Source: an uncultured Collinsella sp.
GTDB taxonomy: Bacteria > Actinomycetota > Coriobacteriia > Coriobacteriales > Coriobacteriaceae
Length of the DNA stretch: 64,000 bases
NCBI GenBank assembly: GCA_902490365.1
Contig: CABUDQ010000004.1
Coordinates: 1-64,000, forward strand
Direction of reading: 5' to 3'
Shown here one piece after another: positions 15,975 to 24,235 of this stretch. How positions within the stretch are numbered: position 1 is the stretch's first letter; the number at the start of each line of letters is the position of its first letter. Both the position numbers and the translations under genes were made by a program. Under the pieces are notes generated by a model. It ran no database searches. It saw only the letters and a list, made by a program, of their open reading frames with translations, and had not been told where the DNA came from.

Positions 15975-16776
15975 AAGATTCCTCCATTCAGAATTGAAGC
16001 ACGTGAGTAAATGGACGTACGCCTTAATCCCGGTAATTTATGCGTGCATGGTGGTATTGCAGCTTAATTCTTTCCCGATGTGGTTCTGCAGCCTCCGTGA
16101 GAACAGTTTCTTGGGCTTCTTCCCAGACCCGACGCTTCGGCTATCGGCGGAGGATGTCCTTCTATTTGGTAATGCAGAGGTTTTTCGCGGTCTGCTGTTC
16201 AACGTAGCCCCGTTGGCTCATGCATTGTTCTTTCCGTTCATCGCGGCTTGTATTGTGCCGCGCTTTGTCAGTTCGGGCTTTGTCGAGGAACCGTGGGGGC
16301 TGTCGGAGGCTCGGGGAGGGAAGCGGGCGTGCGTTACCGTTGCGCGAGCGATGCTGTCTTCTTTCGCCCTATTGGGCGCGTTTATCCTGTCAAGTGTCGT
16401 TTTGTACTGTCTTAACTGCGCAATCGTTTTGGATGCTCAACAGTATTTCAACCTGAATATGTTTTGCGATCGACTTCTTCTGGCGAGTGCGGTCTGCCTT
16501 GCATACGTGGTCTCTTGCGTGATCGTTGTTTCCTATTTTGGATCCGGCTTCGGTCCTATTGGCATGCTGTTGCTTGTCAACGTTGTGGCGATCTACATAC
16601 AGCTCGGGGCCAATTCCATGCTTCCGCTTCCAGCCTCGATGCTCATGTGGATTTGTGGCGTGACCCCGTTGGGGAATAGTCAATGCATTTCGATTCTAAT
16701 TGACTGCCTAATAAACGTAGTAAGCGTTTTTGCCATTTGCTTTACCGTCGACCAATTGCGGTCGAGATTTCTTTGA
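15958..16776 (+). CDS. ABC-2 type permease, subunit 2
   Basis: A 272-residue membrane protein with about six membrane segments, beginning MARQIKRFLHSELKHVSKW. Amphipathic start followed by a first helix and long loop mirrors subunit 1, so the two probably form a heterodimer with the ATPase encoded at 14392. The open frame extends six codons upstream (15940), but 15958 fits the overlap with the previous gene and the shape of the N-terminus. A strong bidirectional terminator at 16815 closes the operon. Cargo is unknown; similar three-gene sets act in lantibiotic self-protection or antimicrobial peptide export. Confidence 0.75.
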   Translation: MARQIKRFLHSELKHVSKWTYALIPVIYACMVVLQLNSFPMWFCSLRENSFLGFFPDPTLRLSAEDVLLFGNAEVFRGLLFNVAPLAHALFFPFIAACIVPRFVSSGFVEEPWGLSEARGGKRACVTVARAMLSSFALLGAFILSSVVLYCLNCAIVLDAQQYFNLNMFCDRLLLASAVCLAYVVSCVIVVSYFGSGFGPIGMLLLVNVVAIYIQLGANSMLPLPASMLMWICGVTPLGNSQCISILIDCLINVVSVFAICFTVDQLRSRFL

Positions 16777-16814
16777 TTGCTTGTGAGGAATCATCATGCC
16801 GAGCATATCAAATT

Positions 16815-16854
16815 CAGCGGGGGCGGGCACCGTGGCTGGTGCTCGCCCCCGCTG
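16815..16854. terminator. Bidirectional terminator between convergent operons
   Basis: A 17-bp stem (16815-16831 with 16838-16854, one mismatch, core GCGGGGGCGGGCACC) and 6-nt loop lies between the plus-strand ABC exporter and the minus-strand amidotransferase-like gene and can serve both. Confidence 0.75.
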
Positions 16855-16887
16855 GCATAGGAGGATTTAACCTGTGCAGTTTTCCAA

Positions 16888-17697
16888 CTAGCGAGCCTGC
16901 TTTACCTTGGCAGCAGCCTCGACAAACGACTTCCACAGGTTAAAGTCGGTCTCGAGCGTCTTCCACGTGTACTCAGGGTGCCATTGTACGCCCAGGCAGA
17001 AAGGCTGGCCTTCGACTTCGATGCACTCGGGAACGCCGTCGGTTGCCTTGGCGACCAAGCGCGTGCTCTTGCCCAGACGATCGACGCAGCAGTGATGTGC
17101 CGAGTTGGTCTGGATCAGCCTGTGCCCGCCAACCGCGCGCTCCAGCAGCGAGCCCGGCATGACCTCGACAGGGTGCACGGGGTCGTTGAGCACGTGGGTA
17201 TGGCGCCACTGCGTGCGGCCCTCGCGCGCGCCCAGGCTCGGCACGTCCATGCACAGGGTGCCGCCGGTGGCGACGTTGAGCAGCTGCGTGCCGCGGCAGG
17301 TGGTAAAGAGCGGCTTTTTGGCGCGGAGTACCTCGTCGACCAGCTTAAACTCAAAACTATCGCGGATCTCGCAGCAGAGGGTGGGGTCGTAGGGTCGATC
17401 ATCGCCCCAACGTTTGGGATTGACATCGGGACCGCCAGGAATGGCGATGCCGTCGGCGATATCGACGTAATGACGGATAACATCGACGTCTTCGGTAATA
17501 GACATCTGCAGCGGTAGGCCGCCGGCGGCAAGAATGGCATCGACAAAGACACTTGCGATTTCCTCGTTGGGGGAGAGCGTCTCGCTTAAAAACGGCTTTG
17601 CCTCTTCCCAGCGCGGCGCGACGAGGATGAGTGGGCGGTCGGCGGGGGCGACGTCGACATGCGGGGTGTAGGACGATGAGGTGTGGGTTCCGATCAT
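16888..17697 (-). CDS. Class I glutamine amidotransferase-like hydrolase (peptidase C26 / gamma-glutamyl hydrolase family)
   Basis: A 269-residue enzyme of the PuuD/C26 family, which cleaves gamma-glutamyl amide bonds such as gamma-glutamyl-GABA or gamma-glutamyl peptides. The nucleophile Cys sits in FTTCRGTQLLN, GIAIPGGPDVNPKRWGD supplies the oxyanion region and GVQWHPEY the catalytic His and Glu. It is the last gene of the polar amino-acid transport operon, 87 bp after the ATPase gene, so it may release glutamate or glutamine from imported gamma-glutamyl compounds (inference from context). Terminator at 16815-16854 follows. Confidence 0.88.
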   Translation of the reverse strand: MIGTHTSSSYTPHVDVAPADRPLILVAPRWEEAKPFLSETLSPNEEIASVFVDAILAAGGLPLQMSITEDVDVIRHYVDIADGIAIPGGPDVNPKRWGDDRPYDPTLCCEIRDSFEFKLVDEVLRAKKPLFTTCRGTQLLNVATGGTLCMDVPSLGAREGRTQWRHTHVLNDPVHPVEVMPGSLLERAVGGHRLIQTNSAHHCCVDRLGKSTRLVAKATDGVPECIEVEGQPFCLGVQWHPEYTWKTLETDFNLWKSFVEAAAKVKQAR

Positions 17698-17784
17698 GGG
17701 TGTTGCTTTCGAATCCGGGTGGACATGGCACAGGGGTGACGCGGGACAAACGCTGGTGACGAATTTGCCCGCATGGCAATTGGG

Positions 17785-18549
17785 TTAGTGGCCCTTGATG
17801 GAGTTGAGGAAGTCCTGGGCGCGCTTGGTCTGGGGGTGGTTGAAGAACTCGTCGGGCGTGCTGGTTTCCACGATCTGGCCGTCGGCCATAAACACGACGC
17901 GGTCGGCCACGCGGCGGGCGAAGTTCATCTCGTGTGTGATGACGATCATCGTCATGCCCTGCTGTGCCAGACGGACCATGACCTCGAGCACCTCGTTGAT
18001 CATCTCGGGGTCAAGAGCGCTCGTGGGCTCGTCGAAGAGCATGGCCTTGGGCTGCATGGCAAGCGAACGGGCGATGGCTACACGCTGTTGCTGGCCGCCC
18101 GAGAGCTGTGTGGGCACCTTATCGGCCTGCTCGGCAACGCCCACGCGGCCCAGCAGGTCCATGGCGCGCTCGCGGGCCTCGTCCTTGGAGACGCCCAGCA
18201 CATCGACCGGTCCCAGCATGACGTTCTGTAACACGGTCATATGTGCGAACAGGTTGAACTGCTGAAACACCATGCCCAGTTCGGCGCGCATGCGGGCAAG
18301 ATCCTTGCCTTCCTGCGGCAGGGGCTCGCCCTCGATGAGGATCTCGCCCGAGTCGATGGTTTCCAGGCGGTTGATGGTGCGGCACATGGTCGACTTGCCC
18401 GAGCCCGAGGGCCCGATCACGACGACGACCTCGCCACGGTCGACCGAGAGATTGATGTCGTTGAGGACGTGCAGGTCGCCGTAGTGCTTATCGACGTGCC
18501 TGAGCTCGATCAGCGGCTGATTGCCGGTGGAAGAAGTGCCCTGTGCCAT
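17785..18549 (-). CDS. Polar amino-acid ABC transporter ATPase (GlnQ-like)
   Basis: A 254-residue ATPase. Walker A is GPSGSGKST, the signature is LSGGQQQRVAIARSLAMQP and Walker B is AMLFDEPTSALDPEM, all typical of glutamine/glutamate/cystine importers. It energises the two permeases encoded just upstream on the minus strand (37-bp gap). The 17-residue N-terminal tail (MAQGTSSTGNQPLI) is a small extension over E. coli GlnQ. Confidence 0.95.
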   Translation of the reverse strand: MAQGTSSTGNQPLIELRHVDKHYGDLHVLNDINLSVDRGEVVVVIGPSGSGKSTMCRTINRLETIDSGEILIEGEPLPQEGKDLARMRAELGMVFQQFNLFAHMTVLQNVMLGPVDVLGVSKDEARERAMDLLGRVGVAEQADKVPTQLSGGQQQRVAIARSLAMQPKAMLFDEPTSALDPEMINEVLEVMVRLAQQGMTMIVITHEMNFARRVADRVVFMADGQIVETSTPDEFFNHPQTKRAQDFLNSIKGH

Positions 18550-18585
18550 GGTGCTCGGCTCCTTATGACTCGAAATGGTAAAGCG

Positions 18586-19419
18586 TTAGCGGATGATCGT
18601 CGCGCCGGTCTTGTGCGAGACGTAGACAGCGGCCTTGTTGATCGCGACGTTGATGAGGATATAGATGACCGCGATCACCAGGTAGACCGACACGAGGGCA
18701 TCGTAGTTGGTAATGAGCACGCGGGCATTTTGCATGAGGTCGGGGTAGCTCACCACATAGGCGACGGTGGTGTCTTTGACTACGACCACAAGCTGCGAAA
18801 TCAACGACGGAATGATAAACCGAATAGCCTGCGGCAACACGATTTTAAAGGTGATTTTAGCCTTGGAGAGACCGAGCGCCTGGGCCGCCTCGACCTGCCC
18901 GCGCGGTACGGCGTTGACGCCGGCGCGGAAGATCTCGGCAAGTACGCCGGCCGCAGCGAGCGCGACAGGAAGTGTGAGCATCCAAAACGACGGCAGTGCG
19001 ATTTTGTACTGGGGTAGCACCAAAAAGAAGAAGTAGATGAACAGCAGGCTCGGCACACCGCGGAAGAAATCGGTGAGCACGCGGCAGACCAGCTGCAGTG
19101 GCTTAATGTCGCTGGTGCGGCCGAGCATAAGGGCTAAGCCCAGCACCAGCGCAATGGCGCCGGCGGTGAGTGCGACTTTAACGGTGCCCTCAAAGCCGGC
19201 AAGCAGGAACTTCCAGGTGGTGAGGTGCGTAAAGAAATACCAATAGTGGACCGAAAGCTGGCCGGTCACATAAAAGCGCTGCAACACGAGGGCGACGAGC
19301 ACGGCGACGGCAACAAGCGAGATGGCGGTGCCGATGCGAATCTTGGAGCGCATCTTGGGGCCGGGAGCCTCGTAGAGCGCATCGCGCATGGTGAGCGCGG
19401 GGGAGGAGTGCTTGCTCAT
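18586..19419 (-). CDS. Polar amino-acid ABC transporter permease, subunit 2
   Basis: A 277-residue membrane protein of the HisM/GlnP type with the EAA loop GQVEAAQALGLSKAKITFKI that contacts the ATPase, followed by LPQAIRFIIPSLISQ. There is a 30-residue cytoplasmic N-terminal extension before the first helix. The start overlaps the stop of the other permease by 4 bp. Together they form the heterodimeric translocation channel. Confidence 0.93.
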   Translation of the reverse strand: MSKHSSPALTMRDALYEAPGPKMRSKIRIGTAISLVAVAVLVALVLQRFYVTGQLSVHYWYFFTHLTTWKFLLAGFEGTVKVALTAGAIALVLGLALMLGRTSDIKPLQLVCRVLTDFFRGVPSLLFIYFFFLVLPQYKIALPSFWMLTLPVALAAAGVLAEIFRAGVNAVPRGQVEAAQALGLSKAKITFKIVLPQAIRFIIPSLISQLVVVVKDTTVAYVVSYPDLMQNARVLITNYDALVSVYLVIAVIYILINVAINKAAVYVSHKTGATIIR

Positions 19420-20075
19420 CGGAGGATTCTCACCTTCTTATCGATGTAGTTGCCAATGTGGCTCACCACAAAGGCCGTGCCCAGGTAGCCGAGCGCCGAG
19501 ATAAAGAACGCGGCGACGCCGCCGAGCGAGCGCGTGTTGATGTAGCTCACCACGCCGGTGAGCTCCTGCGGTTTAAGCGGCACCTGGCTGCCGAGCGCGG
19601 TGGTGAGCATGACGGCGATAAAGAGGTTGGTCATGGGCAGCACGCTCGAGCGCAGCGCCTGCGGAATCACGATCTTGGCGAGGATACGGCTGAAGCTCAT
19701 GCCCAGCGAGCGGGCGGCTTCCACCTGGCCGACACCGACGGTGTTGATGCCGCTCATAAAGTTCTCGGAGCCAAAGGCAGAACCCAAGAGCACTGTGGCG
19801 ACGATGACGCAGGTGCGGTAGGGCAGGACGACCTTGAGCGGCGGCAGCGCGTAGACGACGATAATGAGCAGCGCGATGCCGGGGATGTTACGGAAGACCT
19901 GGACATACAGGTCGCCAAAGACGCGCAGCGGCTTGAGCGGCGACACGCGCATCACGGTGACGGCGACGGCCAGCACCATGGCGATGGCAAACGACTCAAG
20001 CGTCATGCCCCAGGTTGCTAGCAGCGCGTCGATATAGTTCTGGCCATAGAGCGACCAGAGCTCGGAGAGACTCAT
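19416..20075 (-). CDS. Polar amino-acid ABC transporter permease, subunit 1
   Basis: A 219-residue permease of the same family, with EAA loop GQVEAARSLGMSFSRILAKI and the following IVIPQALRSSVLPMTNLF. Size is normal. It overlaps its partner by 4 bp. A GGAGG-type site (GCGGGAGGTCCGC) precedes the start. It is separated from the binding-protein gene by a hairpin at 20100-20125. Confidence 0.93.
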   Translation of the reverse strand: MSLSELWSLYGQNYIDALLATWGMTLESFAIAMVLAVAVTVMRVSPLKPLRVFGDLYVQVFRNIPGIALLIIVVYALPPLKVVLPYRTCVIVATVLLGSAFGSENFMSGINTVGVGQVEAARSLGMSFSRILAKIVIPQALRSSVLPMTNLFIAVMLTTALGSQVPLKPQELTGVVSYINTRSLGGVAAFFISALGYLGTAFVVSHIGNYIDKKVRILR

Positions 20076-20099
20076 GCGGACCTCCCGCCGGTAAGGAAA

Positions 20100-20125
20100 G
20101 GGGCTCCCGTGTGTACGGAAGCCCC
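20100..20125 (-). terminator. Hairpin between binding-protein and permease genes
   Basis: Arms GGGGCTCCCGT and ACGGAAGCCCC (20100-20110, 20115-20125) pair with one mismatch. On the minus strand the stem is followed by TTTCCTT. It probably acts as a leaky terminator, giving more binding protein than membrane components, a common arrangement in ABC importers. Confidence 0.65.
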
Positions 20126-20213
20126 GACAACTCAGTGAGGAAACAGTTTAGCGCAATAAAGCGCATCGTGCGTTTCCGTATGGTTTCGTAGCGGCCGTTA
20201 CTAGGCTCGCTGC

Positions 20214-21209
20214 CTAGGCGCCGATCTCGGGCAGCTCGGGAACATTGGTGTCGCCCGTACGGTCGCCAATGCAGATCTGCCACAGCTCGGTCCAGGTGCC
20301 GTCATCCTCGATCTTCTTAAGGAAGTCGTTGACAAAGGCGACACCGTCGGAATCGAGCGGCAGGCCGATGCCGTAGGGCTCCTTGCTGCCGAAGGGCTTG
20401 CCGGCAATCTTGTACTTGCCGGGCTCGCGGACCAGGGCGCTCTGCTGCATGTTGTTGTCGATGACGTAGGCATCGACGCGGCCCTGCTGGAGTGCCTGAC
20501 GTGCCTCCTCGTCGGTCTTGAACTCCTGCTGGCTGGCCTTGGGGGCGAACTCCTCCAGGATGGCGGGGCCGTTGGAGCCGGACTGGACGGCGACGTTCTT
20601 GTCGGCCAGGTCGTCGACGCCCTTGATGTCGTCGTTGTCGGCGAGCACCAGGATAGCCTGCTGGGTGTAGTAGTAGGGACCGGCGAAGGAGACGAGCTTC
20701 TTGCGCTCATCGGTGATGGTGTAGGTGGCAAAGACGGCGTCAACCTGGCCGTTCTGCAGGACGGACTCGCGCGTGTCCGAGGTCACCTGGGTGATCTCGA
20801 CCTTGTTCTCGCCCAGGATGTAGTTGGACAGGAGCTGTGCGATACCGGCGTCGAAGCCGCGGGTCTGACCGTCTTTCTCGTTGAGGAGGGAGAAAAGTGT
20901 GGAGGTCTGAACGCCACCGATCTTAAAGACACCGGCGTCCTTGACGGCCGTGGCCCAGGTGCTGGCGGCGATGGCGTCGTCATCGGCCTTGGGGCCGTTG
21001 TCGACGAGTTTGTCGAATGCCTTGGCATCGAGTATGGTGGAAGCCTCGGTATCTTCGGAGCTCTTGGAGGAGCCGGCGGCGGAACCCTTGTCGGCCTCGG
21101 CGCTGGTGTCGGAGCAGCCGGCAAGACCAAGGCCGGCGACGGTTGCGAAGGTGGCGGCGACGAAGCCGCGGCGGTCGAGAACGACCTGCTGGGAGAGGTT
21201 TTTGCTCAT
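20214..21209 (-). CDS. Polar amino-acid ABC transporter substrate-binding lipoprotein
   Basis: A 331-residue periplasmic-type binding protein (SBP_bac_3 fold) tethered to the outside of the membrane. Residues 12-32 form a lipoprotein signal with LAGC (Cys32 lipidated); the preceding DRRGFVA has twin arginines, so Tat export is possible. A Ser/Asp/Glu-rich linker follows. Binding-fold motifs include FDAGIAQLL, DAVFATYTITDERKKL and VQSGSNGPAILEEF. It heads the transport operon. Context suggests glutamine, glutamate or a related amino acid. Its promoter lies in 21210-21390, next to the palindromic array. Confidence 0.9.
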   Translation of the reverse strand: MSKNLSQQVVLDRRGFVAATFATVAGLGLAGCSDTSAEADKGSAAGSSKSSEDTEASTILDAKAFDKLVDNGPKADDDAIAASTWATAVKDAGVFKIGGVQTSTLFSLLNEKDGQTRGFDAGIAQLLSNYILGENKVEITQVTSDTRESVLQNGQVDAVFATYTITDERKKLVSFAGPYYYTQQAILVLADNDDIKGVDDLADKNVAVQSGSNGPAILEEFAPKASQQEFKTDEEARQALQQGRVDAYVIDNNMQQSALVREPGKYKIAGKPFGSKEPYGIGLPLDSDGVAFVNDFLKKIEDDGTWTELWQICIGDRTGDTNVPELPEIGA

Positions 21210-21330
21210 GGTAGAACACCTTTCTCAATAAAATCCCTAGCGGTTGAGTAGAGTTATACCCTATCGCGCTCAAATGGGTCAACACGAAATAACTCAGAAA
21301 CATACTTACCTTATGGGTTATTCTACCTAC

Positions 21331-21362
21331 CAAAAGGGATAGGCACCTTTGTGGCGGTTCTG
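21331..21362. repeat. Partial GGGATAGGCACCTTTGTGG repeat
   Basis: A degenerate version of the hairpin at 44821-44855, with core AAGGGATAGGCACCTTTGTGG. Only part of the stem can form. It lies about 120 bases upstream of the binding-protein start. Confidence 0.45.
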
Positions 21363-21390
21363 GCCGATGCAGCGGCATGCCTTGCTGTTT

Positions 21391-21610
21391 TGTCTCGATC
21401 TGTAACATCTGCAGCCATTTTTGCCGAGTAACTGTTACAGATTGAGATTTTCTCTTCAGGGGAATTCGAATGTCTCGATCTGTAACAGTTAGACGGCCAA
21501 AAGGTCTCTATCTGTTACAGATCGAGACAAAGGTCAGGGGCAAAGATGGTTTGTCTAGATCTGTAACAGTTAGACGGGAATTCGGGCCCTAGATGTTACA
21601 GATTGAGATA
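21391..21610. repeat. Three-unit array of inverted TGTCTCGATCTGTAACA repeats
   Basis: Six copies of one 15-17 base motif occur in strict alternation of orientation: forward at 21391, 21471 and 21552, reverse at 21433-21447, 21512-21529 and 21593-21610. Each forward/reverse pair can form a hairpin, and the units repeat every 80-81 bases. Units 2 and 3 also share the extension GTTAGACGG. The array fills the space between the binding-protein promoter and the dxs terminator. It could be a tandem REP cluster or multiple operators. Confidence 0.75.
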
Positions 21611-21621
21611 ATCGCGCCGCG

Positions 21622-21666
21622 AAAATAAAAACCTCCGCAGGGGTGCTTCCCTTGCGGAGGTTTTTT
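21622..21666 (-). terminator. Intrinsic terminator of dxs
   Basis: A stem of about 12-13 bp around ACCTCCGCA / TGCGGAGGT, flanked by A and T runs, starts at the dxs stop codon. On the minus strand the stem is followed by TTTTTATTTT. Confidence 0.85.
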
Positions 21667-23446
21667 ACTCGTTCAGTAGCCTTACGGCTTCGGCGGCCAT
21701 GTTCTCGACCGTCATGCCGTTCTGCGCAAGCAGTTCGTTGGGGTCGTAGCGGTCGGGGAAGCCCTTGGCGATGCCGAAGGTGCGCGTGCGCAACGGCGTG
21801 CATGCCAGATAACATGCCACGCGTTCGCCCCAGCCGCCGTCCAAGATGCCGTCTTCGATGGTCACGACAACGCGGTGCTCGGCAGCAAGACTATCGAGGA
21901 ACTCGCGGTCAAGCTCGGTTGCAAAGCGCGGGTTGACGAGCGTGGCCTCGATGCCGTACTCGGCAGTCAGACGGTTTGCCACGCGCTCGCCCAGCTCAAA
22001 GAAATCGCCGAGCGCGAGCACGGCCACGTCGCGGCCTTGGCGCACCACGTTGTAGCGCGCGACACCGTAATCGGCGTCCTCGGCAGGCGCCAAGTCGGGG
22101 CGGCTTACCAGGCCAATGCCGGGCACGCGAATCGCCACAGGATGCTCGCGGTGATCGAGCGACCAGCTCAGCATGGACAGATATTCCTCCATGCAGGCCG
22201 GCGCCAAGTAGTGCATGTTGGGAAGACCGCCCAGCATGGAAATATCAAAGAACGAGAGATGCGTCTCGGATGTGGTGCCAAAGATCGACGCGCCAAATAC
22301 CAGGATGGTTGCGGGGGCGTCGTTGAGGCACAGGTCGTGCCACAGCTCGTCGTAGGCGCGCTGCAAAAACGTGCCGTACACACCAAAGACTGGCTTGGCG
22401 CCCGAGCGCGCAAGCGCGGTGGCAAAGGTCACGGCGTGCTCCTCGGCAATGCCCACGTCAACAAACTGCTTGCCTGCCGCGGCGCGAAGCTCGGGTGTAA
22501 AGCCCATGATGTAGGGCGTGGCAGCCGTGATGCCCACAACCTGCGGATCGCGCTCGATGGCAGCGCTGAGCGCCTCGCCCGTAATGTCGGCATAGGTGCG
22601 CGGCGCAGGCTCGCTCGGATGACCCGGGCAGAGCTTGCGCCCAGTCGCCATGTCAAACGGACCCACGTGGTGCCAGCGCTCGGGGTCGCTCTGGGCCGGC
22701 TCAAAGCCCTTGCCCTTGGCGGTGGAGACGTGCAGCACGATGGGATGATCGATATTGCGCAGTTCCTGCAGCGCGTCGACCAGGGCCAACACATCGTTGC
22801 CGGTGTCCAGATAGCAGTAGTCGAGCCCCATCGCGCGGAAAACGTTGCGCTCACAGGTGCCGTTGCTGGCGCGTAGCTCGGCCAGATTGCGATACAGGCC
22901 ACCGTGGTTTTCGGCGATGGACTGGTCGTTATCGTTGACGATGATGATCAGGTTGCTGTCGAGCTCGGCGGCATTGTTAAAGCCCTCAAACGCCAGACCG
23001 CCCGAAAGCGAACCGTCGCCAATGATGGTGATGACGTTGTACGCATCGCCCGCCAGGTCACGAGCGTGCGCCAAGCCGCAGCCCAGGCTCACCGACGTGG
23101 AGGTGTGGCCCATGGCGAACAGGTCGTGCTCGGACTCGTCAGGATTGGCAAAACCAGAGGCCTCGCCGTAGCGTGCCGGGTCGATATAAGTGTACGCGCG
23201 CCCAGTCAGCGCCTTGTGGGCGTAGGTCTGGTGCGAAACATCAAAGACAATCTTGTCGATGGGGGAGTTAAACACGCGATGGAGCGCAACCGTAAGCTCA
23301 ACGACGCCCAGGTTGGGGGCAACGTGCCCGCCGACGGCGGCGGAGCTTTCGAGGATGGCGTGGCGGATCTCGCCGCAGAGCAGCGGAAGCTCGGCGCGAT
23401 CGAGAGCCTTGACGTCCTCGGGCGTTGTCGTTTGCGTAAGCAGCAT
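21665..23446 (-). CDS. dxs: 1-deoxy-D-xylulose-5-phosphate synthase (short form)
   Basis: Condenses pyruvate and glyceraldehyde 3-phosphate in the first step of the MEP isoprenoid pathway, and also feeds thiamine and pyridoxal synthesis. The thiamine diphosphate motif reads IIGDGSLSGGLAFEGFNNA, and VGIAEEHAVTFATALARSG holds the catalytic Glu. Other family blocks are HVAPNLGVVELTVALHRVF, SHQTYAHKALTGR and GHTSTSVSLGCGLA. At 593 residues it is about 25-30 shorter than E. coli Dxs, and several blocks vary (VSHQTYAHK for the usual GHQ-x-YPHK), so a second, canonical copy elsewhere is possible and this may be a divergent paralogue. Divergently oriented to the HD gene. Confidence 0.88.
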   Translation of the reverse strand: MLLTQTTTPEDVKALDRAELPLLCGEIRHAILESSAAVGGHVAPNLGVVELTVALHRVFNSPIDKIVFDVSHQTYAHKALTGRAYTYIDPARYGEASGFANPDESEHDLFAMGHTSTSVSLGCGLAHARDLAGDAYNVITIIGDGSLSGGLAFEGFNNAAELDSNLIIIVNDNDQSIAENHGGLYRNLAELRASNGTCERNVFRAMGLDYCYLDTGNDVLALVDALQELRNIDHPIVLHVSTAKGKGFEPAQSDPERWHHVGPFDMATGRKLCPGHPSEPAPRTYADITGEALSAAIERDPQVVGITAATPYIMGFTPELRAAAGKQFVDVGIAEEHAVTFATALARSGAKPVFGVYGTFLQRAYDELWHDLCLNDAPATILVFGASIFGTTSETHLSFFDISMLGGLPNMHYLAPACMEEYLSMLSWSLDHREHPVAIRVPGIGLVSRPDLAPAEDADYGVARYNVVRQGRDVAVLALGDFFELGERVANRLTAEYGIEATLVNPRFATELDREFLDSLAAEHRVVVTIEDGILDGGWGERVACYLACTPLRTRTFGIAKGFPDRYDPNELLAQNGMTVENMAAEAVRLLNE

Positions 23447-23674
23447 CGTTGTGGGTTACTCCATGCGAATCGTGCGCCGGCACTCCCTCGGCCGGCACAA
23501 TTGCACAAGACAGTCTCGCACATTTTGGCGTTTGATATGTGACGGCGGCGCGGTAATTCGCCAACTGGTGGGGCAAAACGTTTTGTCCGATGCCATACTG
23601 GTAAATTCGATGATGATTTTATTCATTGCGCGCAGGCCGCGGCTTGCCGCCGAGCGCCGCCGGAAGGAGGCCGC

Positions 23675-24232
23675 ATGTCCGATACCGTTCGTGCCGAGAA
23701 AATCGCGCGCGAGGTCGACGATGCCGCCCGTCAGCTTGCCCAGGCGGGCCGCTTGGACCTGATGCATGAGTTTATCCAACATGGCGATGTGACGGTCTAT
23801 ACGCATGTGACCTCGGTAGCGCGGGCAAGTCTGTCCTTTGCCGAGCGCCTGGGCCGCGTCGGTATCTCCGTCGACCGCTTATCGCTGCTGCGCGGGGCCC
23901 TGCTGCACGATTACTTTCTCTATGACTGGCACGATCCCGACCCAAGCCATCGACTGCATGGCTTTCGTCACCCGTTTTTTGCCTTGGCGCGTGCGGAGGA
24001 AGATTTTGAGCTGACGCCGCGCGAGCGGAATATTATCGTACGGCATATGTTTCCGCTGGTACCGGTGCCGCCGACGTGTCGTGAGGCATGGATTGTGTGC
24101 CTGGCGGATAAATGGTGCGCACTGCGCGAGACGATTGCCGGCCGTCTGCCGCGCAAAGGCGGCGCGAACGATTTGAACGAGGGCCCGAGTGACGGCTCGA
24201 GCAAAGAATCGAACGAAAAGAGGAGTGGGTAG
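23675..24232 (+). CDS. HD-domain phosphohydrolase
   Basis: A 185-residue cytoplasmic protein with an HD metal-dependent phosphohydrolase fold. Visible ligands are YTHVTSVA (first His), LLHDYFLYDWH (HD pair), HMFPL and CLADK (last Asp). The C-terminal 25 residues are hydrophilic and probably disordered. Substrate unknown. GGAAGGAGG lies just upstream of the start. The downstream CmpB-like gene begins 3 bases after the stop; this pairing of an HD protein and a CmpB-like membrane protein is common in Gram-positive anaerobes. Confidence 0.85.
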   Translation: MSDTVRAEKIAREVDDAARQLAQAGRLDLMHEFIQHGDVTVYTHVTSVARASLSFAERLGRVGISVDRLSLLRGALLHDYFLYDWHDPDPSHRLHGFRHPFFALARAEEDFELTPRERNIIVRHMFPLVPVPPTCREAWIVCLADKWCALRETIAGRLPRKGGANDLNEGPSDGSSKESNEKRSG

Positions 24233-24235
24233 ACG

